A stretch of 64,000 nucleotides of DNA, from positions 186,813 through 250,812 of the forward strand of contig MU128979.1 of NCBI GenBank assembly GCA_014904985.1, written 5' to 3'. Positions within the stretch are counted from its first letter, which is position 1; every line of letters begins with the position of its first letter. The stretch comes from Hydnum rufescens UP504 (Eukaryota; Basidiomycota; Agaricomycetes; Cantharellales; Hydnaceae). A program made the translations under genes and the position numbers. Below are positions 47,766 to 59,230 of the stretch, one piece after another. Below the pieces are notes generated by a model. That model saw only the letters and a list, made by a program, of their open reading frames with translations. It was not told the origin of the DNA and did not search any database.

Positions 47766-48330
47766 TGGCCATACCCCATGTAAAATTCCAAGTCCATATC
47801 CTGTCTGTAGAGGGAGTAAATTAATTTTCAATGTTCAAACTTGTTTGGCCCATAACTCCATAACTACTGGCCAGGTATGGCTGAAATTTGGATATGAGTT
47901 TCACCTAAGCAGCTTCCAATCATGTACTGATTTTCAAAGTGATCTGCACAGTGGTTCTTTTCCAGAAATTTCTGGTGGTTCTGGTACCCCCTGTCCAGTT
48001 CACTGCCTTAACCTGGATGGATTGGGATAATTTTTGGCACATAATTAGTACACTATATTTTTATGCTCCCTGTAAATTCTCAAGTCCCCAGCTATTCTAT
48101 GGGAGGTGAAAACCAATTTTCAATATCCAAACTTGCTTGCCTCATATCTCAATACCTAATGCATGGATTTGGCTGAAATTTTAATATGGTTTGTGGCTAG
48201 AGAGTCTCTAATAATGTGCCAAATTTCAGACCCATCTGCTCAGTGCTTAGATTTTGGCAACATCCAGTGGTTCCAGAGCTGTTCTTCCTGCCCTCATTGT
48301 TTCAGGGATTAACCATTGGCCCTGGGCCTG
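47766..48330 (+). repeat. two diverged tandem units of about 292 bp
   Basis: AATTTTCAATGTTCAAACTTG...CATAACTCCATAACTACT...TGGCTGAAATTTGGATATG near 47822-47900 is repeated as CAATTTTCAATATCCAAACTTG...CATATCTCAATACCTAAT...TGGCTGAAATTTTAATATG near 48113-48190. The family is unknown. Confidence 0.6.
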
Positions 48331-48689
48331 ATTTTTCACTTTATCAGGGTCCCCAGGGGTCCATCCATCCCAGGCACCTCCCCCTGGTCCTGGGCCCCCA
48401 TTGGGCTGGATGCCTAAATATTGTTTGGATGTACTTCATTTAATTTCTGCATTTTGGTATGTTTTTAAGATAGGATACATGTATTATGTAACTGGATACA
48501 ATTTAGGAATAATTACATAATATTTGTACTAAACTCAGACCCAAGTCACCTGCCTAGACATGCCTAGACTTGCTTTGGCACACAATTAGACACCTCCTGG
48601 TAATGGTCAACCTGTTTTAATTTATCCACTAGTAGACACACTGCATACTAAGCCCTCATGGACACACCAGACTCTAATGAGATATAGCA

Positions 48690-48965
48690 AGCTCTAGACA
48701 TAACTAGACACAGCTGATTTAGTCATGCCTAAATCAACTGCAGGGTGTCCATCAAGTCATTGTAAAACCCCTGGAGCAGCACCTGACTCTACACATCACT
48801 AGACATCACTGATTTAGGCATGTTTAAATCAACCCTGGATAGGCTTCTTCAATTCAAAGTCAATAATTAAGCTCTAGACATCATTAGACACAACTGATTT
48901 AGGCATGCCTAAATCAACCCCAGAATGCCTATCAAATAGTTAAAAAGCCTGGGAGCAGCACCTGC
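48690..48965 (+). repeat. three short tandem units with perfect 20-bp palindrome
   Basis: Units starting near 48693, 48788 and 48871 share CTCTAGACATNAYTAGACA and end in GGAGCAGCACCTG. GATTTAGGCATGCCTAAATC at 48896-48915 is a perfect palindrome; the other units carry one- or two-base variants. Confidence 0.75.
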
Positions 48966-49174
48966 AGTGTGCACAGATAGGCACACCTATTATAGGGACT
49001 TAAAATTTTTCATCTTTTGAACACCTTTAGACACTGCCTAGACATGCCTATATAAAAACCACCTCTTAGGTCATATCCCAATGCAACCAGAACCCACCTG
49101 AGAGGTACCTTTTTGAGGGTGGGTTATGTGCCTTCATGTGCTATGAACATTTTCATCTCAAACCACTGCTGTAT

Positions 49175-49325
49175 GCCATATATGGCAATATTATGTAATA
49201 TAATTACATAAGCTATTACATAATATTACTATATGTGGCAATATCCCAGTTGAAATATTACCATATATGGAACTATTACATAATCAATTATATAATAATC
49301 TTATGTAATCCTGCCCTATATGGTG
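49175..49325. repeat. TTACATAA-rich palindromic patch
   Basis: TTATGTAATA, TTACATAA and CCATATATGG recur in inverted pairs. It is related to the patches at about 33650-33740, 35130-35245, 38465-38600 and the palindrome at 54682-54861. Confidence 0.6.
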
Positions 49326-49349
49326 TCTTCCCAATATAGTAGCAATATT

Positions 49350-50340
49350 CAGGGTTGTTCATGGCCCAATTCATGGGTCCAGGGGTCAGACCCAAGGGTT
49401 TGGGGGTCAGACCCATGGGTCTAGGGGTCAAACCCATGGGTACAGATGCTGTGGTTCAGGTTTAAACCTGTGGAACCTGAGTTTAAACCTGAACCTGACC
49501 CAGGTCAGGTTCCATTGGGGTCAGGTTTCATTTCATTTTCTTCAGGTCAGGTTCAGGTTTTGCCCTTGCCCTGAATCCAAAAACTGGTCTCAAACCAGGT
49601 TTAAACCTGAACCTGAAAGGTAGGGTGTAGGTTCCATTCCATGTAAATTGACCACTATTCTGGCACCAAATCTGGCAATTTACACATGTGACTATAGTTC
49701 TGGAGTCAGAAGTCACATGACTTGGCCATCAAATGAGGTAATTGGTGCAGGTCACAAGTCACATGACAGAATGTAGTGACTAAATACCATCTCCAGAAGA
49801 TGTGTGAGCAGTAAATTGAAGTGAAAGGGCTTAGGAAGGAGATGTGGATCTAAAGCAGGATGTAATGGGAGTGGCAGAGGCAGAGACTTGAGCAGAGGGT
49901 GTAGATATTCTGTAGTACCCCCTGAAATGTTGGCTTCCCTCATACCTCAGGTTTCAGGTTTAAACCAGGTTTAAACCTGAACCTGACCTGAATGAGACCA
50001 AACCTCAGGTCAGGTTCAGGTTTTGCCCTCATGGGTGATTTTGGAACCTGGTCAGGTTTAGGTTTTACCCAAATTGGGCAAAACCTGACCAACACCTGAC
50101 TGTGGCAACCATACCCATGGGTCTAGAGGTCAGACCCATGGGTCTAGGGGTTAGCCCCATGGGTCCAATGCCCAACTCATGAGTCTGATGGTCCAACTCA
50201 TGAGTCCAGGAGTCAAACCCATGGGTGTAATGCTCTAACTCATGGGTCAGCAGGTCCCACCCCTGAGTGGGATGCCTCAACCCATGAGTTTTATTGTCAA
50301 TACCCTGCCCTGACCATGCCCAACCCATGGTTTAGCACTG
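49350..50340 (+). repeat. ACCCATGGGTC minisatellite, split by a hAT-like insertion
   Basis: Units of about 25 bp of the type GGTCAGACCCATGGGTCTAG run from 49350 to 49440 and resume at 50114-50340, where some become CTCATGAGTC. The two blocks were one array before the 673-bp element inserted. Confidence 0.8.
49433..50121. mobile_element. hAT-like non-autonomous element, copy 2 (673 bp) with 8-bp TSD CCCATGGG
   Basis: The element proper is 49441-50113, in inverted orientation relative to 32434-33570. CCCATGGG is duplicated at 49433-49440 and 50114-50121; because the target array itself contains this octamer, the duplication is slightly less decisive than in copy 1. It shares terminal ATGCTGTGGTTCAGG, GTTTAAACCTG motifs and the inner region around 49640-49930 with copy 1 but lacks part of its middle. 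Confidence 0.8.
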
Positions 50341-50522
50341 TCCCCTCATGGGTCTGTGATAGGTCAAGGGACCCTTTGGGTCCTCTCCTATGCAGTAAAA
50401 GCTGACCCAAAGGGTGTCTAATCTATCTGCCTGGGCTGGACATCATGCATCCATACCTGCAGACCTACCTGAAATGTTAAGAGAGTGGATGTGTGATAAG
50501 AGTATGACTATGCTGGCTTACT

Positions 50523-50888
50523 TTGGTCAGGAGGTTTCTTGTTTGTGTCCTTGAATGTTTTCTGGAATCCTGCCCAGGCAGACAGTGCTCTCTTGTCTTT
50601 GAAAAACATACCAAGAGTGAGCCAGACTTGGGAAATGGGGAGATTCATGTGAGAGGCCATAGCCTCAACCTGGCAGTCCAGATTGTCAGTGAGGTCCAGT
50701 ATTTCATCCTCCTCAAGTCAGCCAGGTGTGGACTTGGGGATAATGCTATGATCATCTCTGGCAATGATCATACTACCATTGATCCCACTGCCATCAATTC
50801 CACTGCTGTTGATTCCACCACCACCAATTCCACCACCATTGATTCCACCATCATGGTCATAGTCATCATCATCATCATTGATGAATAG
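50523..50888 (+). pseudogene. possible hAT transposase relic with short repeat tail
   Basis: The frame contains EIHVRGHSLNLAVQ, which resembles the CxAHxLNLAVQ motif of hAT transposases with the Cys lost, followed by a repeat-encoded tail (TIDPTAINSTAVDSTTTN) from a 15-18-bp tandem array at about 50770-50850. No dimerisation domain is seen. Weak call. Confidence 0.3.
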
Positions 50889-52878
50889 TTGGCTCTTGAT
50901 CACCTGACACTTGGGTTTGAGAGATTGCTGACTCTGCAATATCTGATTGTTGTTGTTGTGGGCAGCATCACTTGGGTTGTCATGGCAATCACCAATTACA
51001 GCTGAACTGTTTGCACTGGGAGGCTCTGTTCAATGTTCTGGGCATGGGGAGGGTCTTTCCAGTGCCAGGAAATCATCTTCATTTGCTCTGTTCTCTTTGT
51101 CTGCTCCATTGTCAGAAACATACTCTGGTTCACCCAAGTGTTCCATACCTAGATCTGAATCACTCTCAGTGATTTCACCATCCCTATCAACAGCAAATAG
51201 ATGTCCCATCACCCCCTGACTAAGTGGAACCAGGGGTGGCACATGGTCAGACTTCAACTGTAGTGGTTGGAAGGTGTTGGTATTGGTATCATGGGTGCTG
51301 GAGACTGAGGTTGTGTGCAGCCTATGTTGAGTCTTGCTCTGGAGGACACCAGTGCTCTCCTATGAAAACAAGTCAAAAAAACAAATAATAAATTCAAGGA
51401 AATACACACATATTGCTTCTTGAATAAAGTGTATGCAGCTTCTGCCATGGAAATGAGGTTTTCAACCCATTTGAGCATTGGACCATCACCAGGGATCCTG
51501 GCAAGGACCCTCTCAAAGTCATTGGCAATTGCAATGGCATGTTTTCCATGGCCCCATAAGACTGAGCCATCCATCTCAGTTGCACTTTTAATGGAGGATA
51601 GTTGGCCTCTGATTGAAGGTGCAGAACAAATCTTGAACACTTCAAGACACCTCTCTCATGTTGTGTTCTGAATGCTGGCATGGGTCCCAAAGATGTTAGC
51701 AAGAGAGTCATGGTAGAACACTTGGATATCATCTTTGTTCAGGTTGTCTTCAAAAGGTTGTCCAAATACAAAGTCATATTCTGAAGCCTCCAGAAGCTGC
51801 ATTGGAAGGTTCATGAGGAGTTGGCAGAGGAGAGTGATTTGAGGGTTTCTGGAAGGGGAAGTTGGTGCATTCTGATGTTCTTTGCAAGGTTGAAGGACAG
51901 ACTATGTATGTGGCAAAGGGGGGCTCTCAGGTCTGATATCATGATCCATGGATGCCATCTTCTGCTCTAGATGAACAGCAGTGGGTTCCATCTGTGTTTG
52001 AAGAGTGAGTCTAGAAATATGCCATCAAAAATTTGTTCTCAGCTCATTCATGGTGGTGATGCCATTTGGCCCTTCCAGGGTGTCTGTTGCTGTCTTTCAT
52101 TGAGCATCTTTCTTTAAAACATTAACATATATCAGCATAGAGTGCTTATTCTCAGTATGGAATATTGAAAACCCTCACCAATGTGTTTTTCAAGCCAGTC
52201 AAATTCTTGTGGGGACATTTTGCAGGGATAGACATCTCTTTGTTGGCATCATCCATTGTCTTGGAACTCCTCATCAGTATGTTGGTTGCAGGATGTTATT
52301 GTTATTGGTGTTAGAAGACCTCGGGCTCCTTCCACTTAGCTGCCCTTTGTGCAGAGTGGGTTTACTGCTCTGTTCTATCTTATGAAGCACTGTCACCATA
52401 CACAGGGCAGCTGCATCCAACCTCAGGTGATAGTCTGATTCTTTCTAGCTGCCTCACAAATTGGCTGTTGCCACTGAAATGAAAGTAGCAGTTAGTTGTG
52501 TGTCTCCCATATAAGGGGAAAAATGGACATTAAACATCGACCACATGTGTTGGTGGAAATCACTTTGTATACTGCATTGGGGTGCCAACAGGGAATAGCT
52601 AGGCACCTAGGGTGGTCCATTTACAAGGGTTATAATTTATGTCATTTAGCTAGTCTCCAGTTCTGATGACTCCCATTAGACTCATATCTCAACCTTTATA
52701 TATAGGGGCCATGGAGTTGAATCAATATAATGATTCAACACTGGGATTAGCTGAGCTCAGAAAAGCAGTGAAAAGTGCCCAATTGCTGGTGACAAACCCA
52801 CAGCACAAAAAGAGGTATAAAAATAAACAAGACAAAACAGTCACTATATATGTGATAATGGATATTTATGAGAAAAAA
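50889..52878. other. CG-poor region, unassigned decayed frames
   Basis: Minus-strand stretches 51030-51257 (acidic, Glu/Asp/Ser-rich) and 51254-51640 (ATEMDGSVLWGHGKHAIAIAN) may be exons of an old unrecognised gene. No splice model was confirmed. Confidence 0.3.
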
Positions 52879-52879
52879 T

Positions 52880-54215
52880 CAGTGAATAAAGAGGAGATGA
52901 GCCCAATATGAAGCACCTGTATCTCTCACATGGACTTTGGGGTACATATGACATTGCATAGAGGCTTTTTTCAGGGCATGAAAGTTTCTTATGATCCATG
53001 TCACTGTTTTGAAACACTCTGCCACTCTAGGAAGGTCACCAGGACTACGTAAAGCTAAAATTTCCTTATTTGGGTAGGTGTATTTGCTGTCCTGCAGGTT
53101 TGGATTGATATGGGCATGCAGGGTATTCAGTACTGAGATACATATGTGGTCTGCCTCCAATTTGATAATTTTTCCATAATTTTCTGAGCATAAGAAATTT
53201 GTGTCATGATATTGATAGTAGAGGCAACTTCACTGTATTTTGAAACCAGCCTGGTCTGGCAGAATAATTCCCAGATTTTGTTTTCTCAGAAAATCATGAA
53301 AAAATCATGAAACTGTAGGCAGGGTATATATATATCCCAGCATCAAATATCCTGCATACCTGTAGTGATCCAAAGCCACAGGATAGCAGATATACTGAGC
53401 CAAATAAGGAAATTTCAGTCCTCAGTAGTCCTGGTCGACCCAGATGTCCTTTAGTACAAGAGGGTCGCCCTTCTCCTTTCCACCTTCATTGACTTTGATG
53501 CCTTCAAAAATATGAGTCAGTCAACCTTGAAGTGGCTCCACACCAAAGGACGAGACAATCTTTCTGGTGTGGAACCTCCATGGTTTCTTGCTGTCATGGG
53601 GGTGAACCATAATGATGAATTGTATCAGATCCCCTGGTGCATGCATTGCAGTAGGATTGAAGCCTAGGGATCTCCTGTGAGCAAATGCAAAGGCAGCAAA
53701 CAACTCAACAAGCGGGTTGGGTTCCTAAATACAGCTCTGGGCATAAAATTACTTGGAAATACAAGCATATGTACTGAAATGAAGTTAAATGGCTCACTGA
53801 CAACAACAGAAGACCAACAACAGAGCCATACACTGGTTGTGGCATTTTCAATTGTCAACCCATATGTTGCTCAGCAACACAGATCGTCTCTCATGATGTG
53901 CTGCATACTCCAGATACACTTCAGCACATCCTAGGGTGAATCATCAGTATCCCATAGCATCTCAGAATCCCAGAAGAATACTTGCATCATCCAATTCATC
54001 CATTCTGTCATCCTCCCATTTGTATTCACACAAGAGAGCCATGTCCACCCACAATATAACCATTTCATTGAACTTGTCCTTGAGCAACAGATAGCTGTTG
54101 GGCATGGTGGTGTTGGACCTGGCAGTTGATGTCAGTGCCTTTATGTTTGGGCAGTTGATACCAGGCAAGGGGGAAGTCTCCCAGTCAGTTGGACAACTGC
54201 AGTCCAGGAGCACCA
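52880..54215 (-). pseudogene. FunK1-type fungal protein kinase pseudogene
   Basis: On the minus strand the pieces appear in the order known for the FunK1 family: an acidic lead segment (VDMALLCEYKWEDDRMDEL); the TIENATTSVWLCCWSSVVVSEPFNFIS block; RRSLGFNPTA; HTRKIVSSFGVEPLQG; LVLKDIWVDQD, corresponding to the kinase N-lobe entry; then after a degenerate gap a stretch resembling the YxIVxKE...SLxxVFxxL region (52880-53160). Frames shift between blocks and stops occur, for example after QDY. The catalytic HRD and DFG motifs were not found. These kinases are greatly expanded in Agaricomycetes and some are signalling kinases, but this copy is dead. Confidence 0.6.
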
Positions 54216-54357
54216 GGTGGAACTGCCACTTGAAGGTGGTGGTAAGGGCCCAGTGCTACCCAGACTGCCCAACCCAAACCCTCGAAGTTGGGGACCTGGG
54301 TGGAACTGCCACATAGTGGTGGTGGTAAAGGTCCCAGGTACAACCCCATCAGGTTGG
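54184..54357 (+). repeat. interspersed hairpin-rich repeat, copy 3 (left half)
   Basis: It carries GTCAGTTGGACAACTGCAG, GTGGAACTGCCAC twice and GGTCCCAGGT as in the 22473 copy, then breaks off after AGGTTGG. Its right half resumes at 55255, after an inserted element. Confidence 0.8.
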
Positions 54358-54681
54358 CAGGCCATCCTGTAAACTGGATATATCAAACATGATATCCTAC
54401 CAGGTAAATTCATACATCAAGCTGGTATAGTACCACATACCATTGTCATATATCCATACCACAGATGATATATCATAACTGAAGGTGGTAGTGATGCATC
54501 ATGTATGGTAACATAATGTATTATATAATCAATATTATGTAAGCACCCATAAAAGGCAATACACCATAAGTAGCTCCTTACATAACTTATTTCTATATTT
54601 GAATATATTACATAATCACTTCCATATTTGGCCATATTACATAAGCATATTTCCTTATTTGGAGTATTACATAATTAGTTC

Positions 54682-54861
54682 TATATTGGGCCATATTACA
54701 TAATTAGTTCTATATTGGGCCATATTACATAATTATTTCTATATTAGGAAGTATTATGTAATATTTCCAAATATGGAAATATTACATAATACTTCCTAAT
54801 ATAGAAATAATTATGTAATATGGCCCAATATAGAACTAATTATGTAATATGGCCCAATATA
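54682..54861. repeat. perfect palindrome with 88-bp arms and 4-bp loop
   Basis: 54682-54769 and 54774-54861 are exact reverse complements, made of TTACATAA/TTATGTAA units with TTCTATATTGGGCC spacers. A less perfect continuation extends on both sides. Confidence 0.9.
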
Positions 54862-54978
54862 AAAATAATTATGTAACATGTCCCAATAAGGAAATAATTA
54901 TGTAATACACAAATAATTATGTAATACTTCAAATAAGGAAATATTACATAACTTTTTTTTAAATTATAATTCATTAAA

Positions 54979-54992
54979 CCCTAACCCTAACC
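54979..54992. repeat. short telomere-like tract (CCCTAA)2
   Basis: CCCTAACCCTAACC, followed by degenerate CCCTAACCCCCAACCCC-type sequence to about 55080. Too short to show a telomere or a healed break. Confidence 0.5.
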
Positions 54993-55254
54993 TTACTGGG
55001 CATGAGGGTAAACATTCCCAACCCACCCCAGGCAATCCCAACCCTAACCCCCAACCCCAACCACCAACCGTCCCCAACCACCAACATTATTACTATATTT
55101 GGCATACCAGGGATGATATATTTACCAGGCTGATACATATCCTCATAACTGGTAATTTGATGTATCATGCCATGGTGGTAAGATATCAGGTTCATACATG
55201 AATATTCATGGTAACTTACCACAAAATGATACATGGAGCTTACTGCTACTGGTG

Positions 55255-55320
55255 AGGTTGGATGGTTTGTTGTCCATTACAACTTGTGATGAGACATGAC
55301 ACAAATACAACACACCTCCA
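55255..55320 (+). repeat. interspersed hairpin-rich repeat, copy 3 (right half)
   Basis: AGGTTGGATGGTTTGTTGTCC and GTGATGAGACATGA continue the unit interrupted at 54357. Confidence 0.75.
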
Positions 55321-55497
55321 TGATGTAACAGTGGGCAGTGGAGCAAAAGTGCACAGTGATCATGTGAAGCAGAAGCAAAGACAGCAATTTGTGTCAGTAA
55401 CTGTAACCATTGTTGTCTTTGGCAACACTGGATGCAATCCAGAAACTCAGCCCAACAAGGAATTGGCTCGGTCTTTGCTGTAGACTGTTTTTGCTGC

Positions 55498-57181
55498 TGT
55501 GGAAGATAAAAACATCCAGTATCAGAAAATGTGAAATTACACTACTTCCAGCCATTGGACAATCACATGACCGATTATGAGATTAATTATGGCTACACAC
55601 AGAAACCAAATTCATTTTATAACTCCGTCAGTTTTGATCGGAGAGGTATGCCCATATAATGCTTAGAAAGCTATGATTCACACCTTTCGAATGGTACCAA
55701 ACACAAGTTGAATGGACCAAAACTGCACTCTCCAGGCCAATTTTACTATTAAAATCCAGGATTTCCAGTAAAAAACGAATACCTCTGTCAGTTCACATTC
55801 AATCCTCTCAGAACAACTGCGCCTAGAAAGATATAAAAAATCCGCATCCAACAGTACCAAGCACATGAAGAACAGATCAAAATTGAACTCTACAGAATGA
55901 TATTACTATCAGAATCAACACCCATCAGTAAAAACGAATTTCTCTGTCAGTTCGCATCCAATCTGCTCGGAACCACCGCGCCCAGAAAGCTGTTAAAAAT
56001 CCACATCGAATGGTACCAAGCACACCTATTACGGATACAAACTGCTGTCTCTGCATCAAATCCCACACCATGCACTTGTTCCTTTTATTAACCAGTAACA
56101 AAAAACACCTTAACCACTGGACTATGCTCAGATTAATCTCCAGAACCCAGAGATGTCCTTTAATTTTGCTTCCCATGAGCCCCAAAACACATCACAAGAC
56201 CAGTGACATCATGCTCCAACCACTCCACAAGCTCAGCAAATTAGTGACATCATTCCCTTTATGAATCCTTTTGTTCTCTTTATGAATGACATCACTATGA
56301 CTTCACTATGACATCACACTCTATGGATGACTCAGCTATGACTGCATTATGACATCATTTCTTTATTACTCTTTTGTTCTACTCCACTATGACTCCCCCA
56401 TGACATCACTATGATCTCATAGCTTTATTACTCTTTTGTTCTTGCTCCATGCACAGCCACCTTCAGATAGGTATATAAGCTAGCAGATTTTCTTGTTCCC
56501 CCCATCTCCTCACTCTGGAAATCAACCACTGTCAACTACTGTCTACCATTCTGCTTAATATCTAAAGAACTGTCTATCTAAAGCCATCTGGAGCTAAGTC
56601 ATCTTCAAGGTTGTTGAGACCAAGCTACTGGAAGCCATCTACGCGAAATACTGAAGCCAAGGATAGTTGCAGAACCTAAGGTTAGAGTTGCTGGACATCC
56701 AAGGAAAAGGTAAGCATAATGAAATACGAGTCAGGAAAGAAGATTGAAGCATACTAACCAAACTAACCAAGCACTGACCATTCTATAGCCCACAGATATC
56801 CGCATTTTGACTAGGAGGATGTAAACAAGGACACACAAATATCAGTAAACAGACAAACACAACACGAACACGTATAAGTCTTTCCATAAGCACCCCAGAT
56901 GTATAAGCCTTCTTATAAGCATCCTCCACATATAAGCCTTTCTATAAGCATTCCATACAACATATAAGCCTTCCTATAAGCATCTACGATATATCATTGA
57001 CTATTGCTAGTCCATATCACATTCCATTCTCCAATAAACACATACATATCTTGCAGAGAGTGATCAACCATTGAAGCAAACCAACCCATTTGAATAAACA
57101 GAAACACAGTCTCCTATCTACACACTGGCTGAACCAGATTTTGATTTGACAGTCATCAGAGCTCCCAACCCTTCTTCTATA
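55498..57181 (+). mobile_element. LTR-A copy A1, 4-bp duplication CTGC
   Basis: It starts TGTGGAAGATAAAAAC and ends CTTCTTCTATA, with CTGC on both sides (55494-55497, 57182-57185). Many CG sites remain, so it is younger than copies A2 and A5. It contains tandem sub-repeats of about 160 bp (55600-56060), a TATA box (56472-56479), a downstream splice-donor-like GTAAGC (about 56709) and AATAAA at 57093. No coding region, as expected for a solo LTR or a non-coding LTR-type element. The end is CTATA rather than the usual CA in all copies. Confidence 0.75.
56472..56479 (+). promoter_or_regulatory. TATA box of LTR-A copy A1
   Basis: TATATAAG, at the position of TATAAAAG in copy A4 (62306-62313), followed in both by a conserved CTCACTCTGGAAATCA-like leader and a GTAAG/GTGAG donor. 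Conservation between copies supports a shared promoter. Confidence 0.5.
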
Positions 57182-57364
57182 CTGCCCACTTCTGAACACC
57201 CGCAACCCCATCTGCCCTGCCAAACTTCCTTACCTAGCTATCCCCATCCCTGCTTGCAACCTCATTACTGTCACCTCACATAGTTAGGTACAGTAAACCA
57301 CTCTCAGTGCATTCCATGCCTATGCGGGATACAAATCAGATTGTCTCTCTCTCTGAAGACCTGC

Positions 57365-58922
57365 TATAGAAGAAGGGTTAGGAACTCCGATGACTGTCAA
57401 ATCAAACTCTGGTTCAGCCAGTGTGTAGATGGGAGACTGTATTTCTGTTTTTATGCAATGGGCTGGTTCACTCTGATGGTTGATCACTCTCTAACAAGTT
57501 GTGTATGGTATTCAGTGGAGGATAAGATTGTGGTATGGACTAGCTATAGTCAATGATGTATTGAGGGATGCTTGTGGAAGGCTTATACATGTTGTATTGA
57601 ACTGTTTACTGCTATTTGTGTGTACCTATTTGTGTCCTCCTGGTCAAAATGTGGATTCTAAAGAGGGCTCTAGACTAGTTTAAGCTTGATTTAGTATGTC
57701 AATGTGTTTCTTTCTTCTTCTGACTTAACTTTGTTATCACTCACCTTTCCTTGGATGTCCAGCAACTCTAACCTTAGGTCCTGCAACTATCCTTGGCTCA
57801 GTATTTCGCATAGAGGGCTTCCAGTGACTTAGTCTTTAACAACCTTGCATATGACTTAGCTCCAGATGGCTTTTAGATTAGTACTCTCTTCAGATGCAAG
57901 CAGATTTGTAGACAGTAGTATATTCCAGTAGTGAGAAGATGGGGGATACAGGAAAATCTACCAGCTTTTATACCTTTCTGAAGGTGGCTGTGTTTAAAGA
58001 ATATGACTCATTCCTAGGTGAGTCATATGTGAGAACAATAGGGTTGTCAAGGAGGTGAGTCATTCATAAAGTGGTTGCAAAGAAGGTGAGTCATTCATAA
58101 ACAGAACAAAAGGGTTGCTAAGAAGGTGTTATCTTTCATAAAGTGGTTGCAAGGAGGGTGAGTCATTCATAAACAGAACAAAAGGGTAGTCAAGGGAGTG
58201 TTATCTTTCTTATCTGTGAGGTTCTAGAAGTTATTTGTGGCAATGGGAGATGAAATCAAAGGATATTTCTGAGTTCTTGGAGATTAATTTGTTTGTAGTC
58301 CAGTGGTTAAGATGTTTTTGTTGCTGGTTGATAATGGGGACAAGTGCATGGGATGGGATTTGATGCAGAAACAACAGTTTACATCCGTAATAGACGTTCT
58401 TGGTATCATTCGATGCGGATTTTTAACAGCTTTCTGGGCACGGTGGTTCCGAGCAGATCCAGTGTAAACTGACAGAGAAATTCGTTTTTTACTGATGGGT
58501 GTTGATTCTGACAGTAATATTGTTCTGTAGAGTTCAGTTTTGATCTGTTCTTTGCGTGCTCAGTACCGTTGGATGCGGATTTTTTATATCTTTCCAGGCG
58601 TGGTTGTTCCGAGAGGATTGGATGCGAACTGACGGAGAAATTCGTTTTTTACTGAAAATACCGGATTTTGACAGTAATATTGGTCTGGAGAGTGCATTTC
58701 TGGTCTGTTCGACTTGTGTTTGGTACCGTTCGAAAGGTGTGAATCGTAGCTTTCTAAGCGTTATATGGGCGTACCTCTCCGATCAAAACTGACGGAGTTA
58801 TAGAACGAATTCGATTTCTGCATGTAGCCGTAATTAATTTCGTAATTGGTCATGTGATTGTCCAAAGGCTGGGAGTGGTGTCATTTCGCGTTTTCTGATA
58901 CTGGATGTTTTTATCTTCCACA
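57365..58922 (-). mobile_element. LTR-A copy A3, tail to tail with A1
   Basis: In its own direction (minus) it starts TGTGGAAGATAAAAAC at 58922 and ends CTTCTATA at 57365. CG is still frequent, e.g. GGTACCGTTCGAAAGG and CTGACGGAG at about 58720-58800. It faces A1 with a 183-bp spacer. Flanks CTGC/CCGT do not match cleanly; its start abuts an LTR-B fragment. Confidence 0.75.
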
Positions 58923-59230
58923 CCGTTCGTTTTGCCCTTGGTACTGTTCGATGAGCAGTTTTAACAGCTTTCAGGGTGTGGTACTCGCGAATGAATCTGA
59001 TAAGAATTGGCTTTGAAAATCAAGAAATACTCCTTCAGAGTATGAATCATGGAAAGATATTGTTACAGGGACCACAGTTTTGGTCCGATAGTTTTGTGTT
59101 TGGTACTGTTCAATAGGTACAATGTTTATCTTTCTGGGCCCAGTTGTTTCGAGTCGATCTGATCAAAACTGACAGAGGAATTCGAAAAATACTCCTTTAG
59201 AGTGACATAATCCATTTTTGAATCATGTGA
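58385..59230. repeat. imperfect tandem sub-repeats of about 155-215 bp
   Basis: The landmark GGTACCGTTCGATGCGG, then CAGCTTTCT, CCGAG and AACTGACGGAG recurs at about 58403, 58561, 58721, 58936 and 59099. The last two belong to the adjoining LTR-B fragment, showing that both LTR families share this internal unit. Confidence 0.7.

Larger units (their letters stand above)
54358..55254. mobile_element. 897-bp TIR element inserted in the hairpin-rich repeat
   Basis: AGGTTGG flanks both sides (54351-54357, 55255-55261), extending to 8/9 matches. The ends CAGGCCATCCTGTAAACTGG and, inverted, CACCAGTAGCAGTAAGCTCC are imperfect inverted repeats with TATCA and TACCA landmarks. The left end matches the element at 60262, so both are one family. 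No coding capacity. It carries the large palindrome at 54682-54861 and a short CCCTAA tract. Confidence 0.6.

Noticed and set aside
54979..55080. Telomere or healed chromosome end
   Set aside because: Only two CCCTAA units and degenerate C/A repeats lie inside a TIR element; too short.
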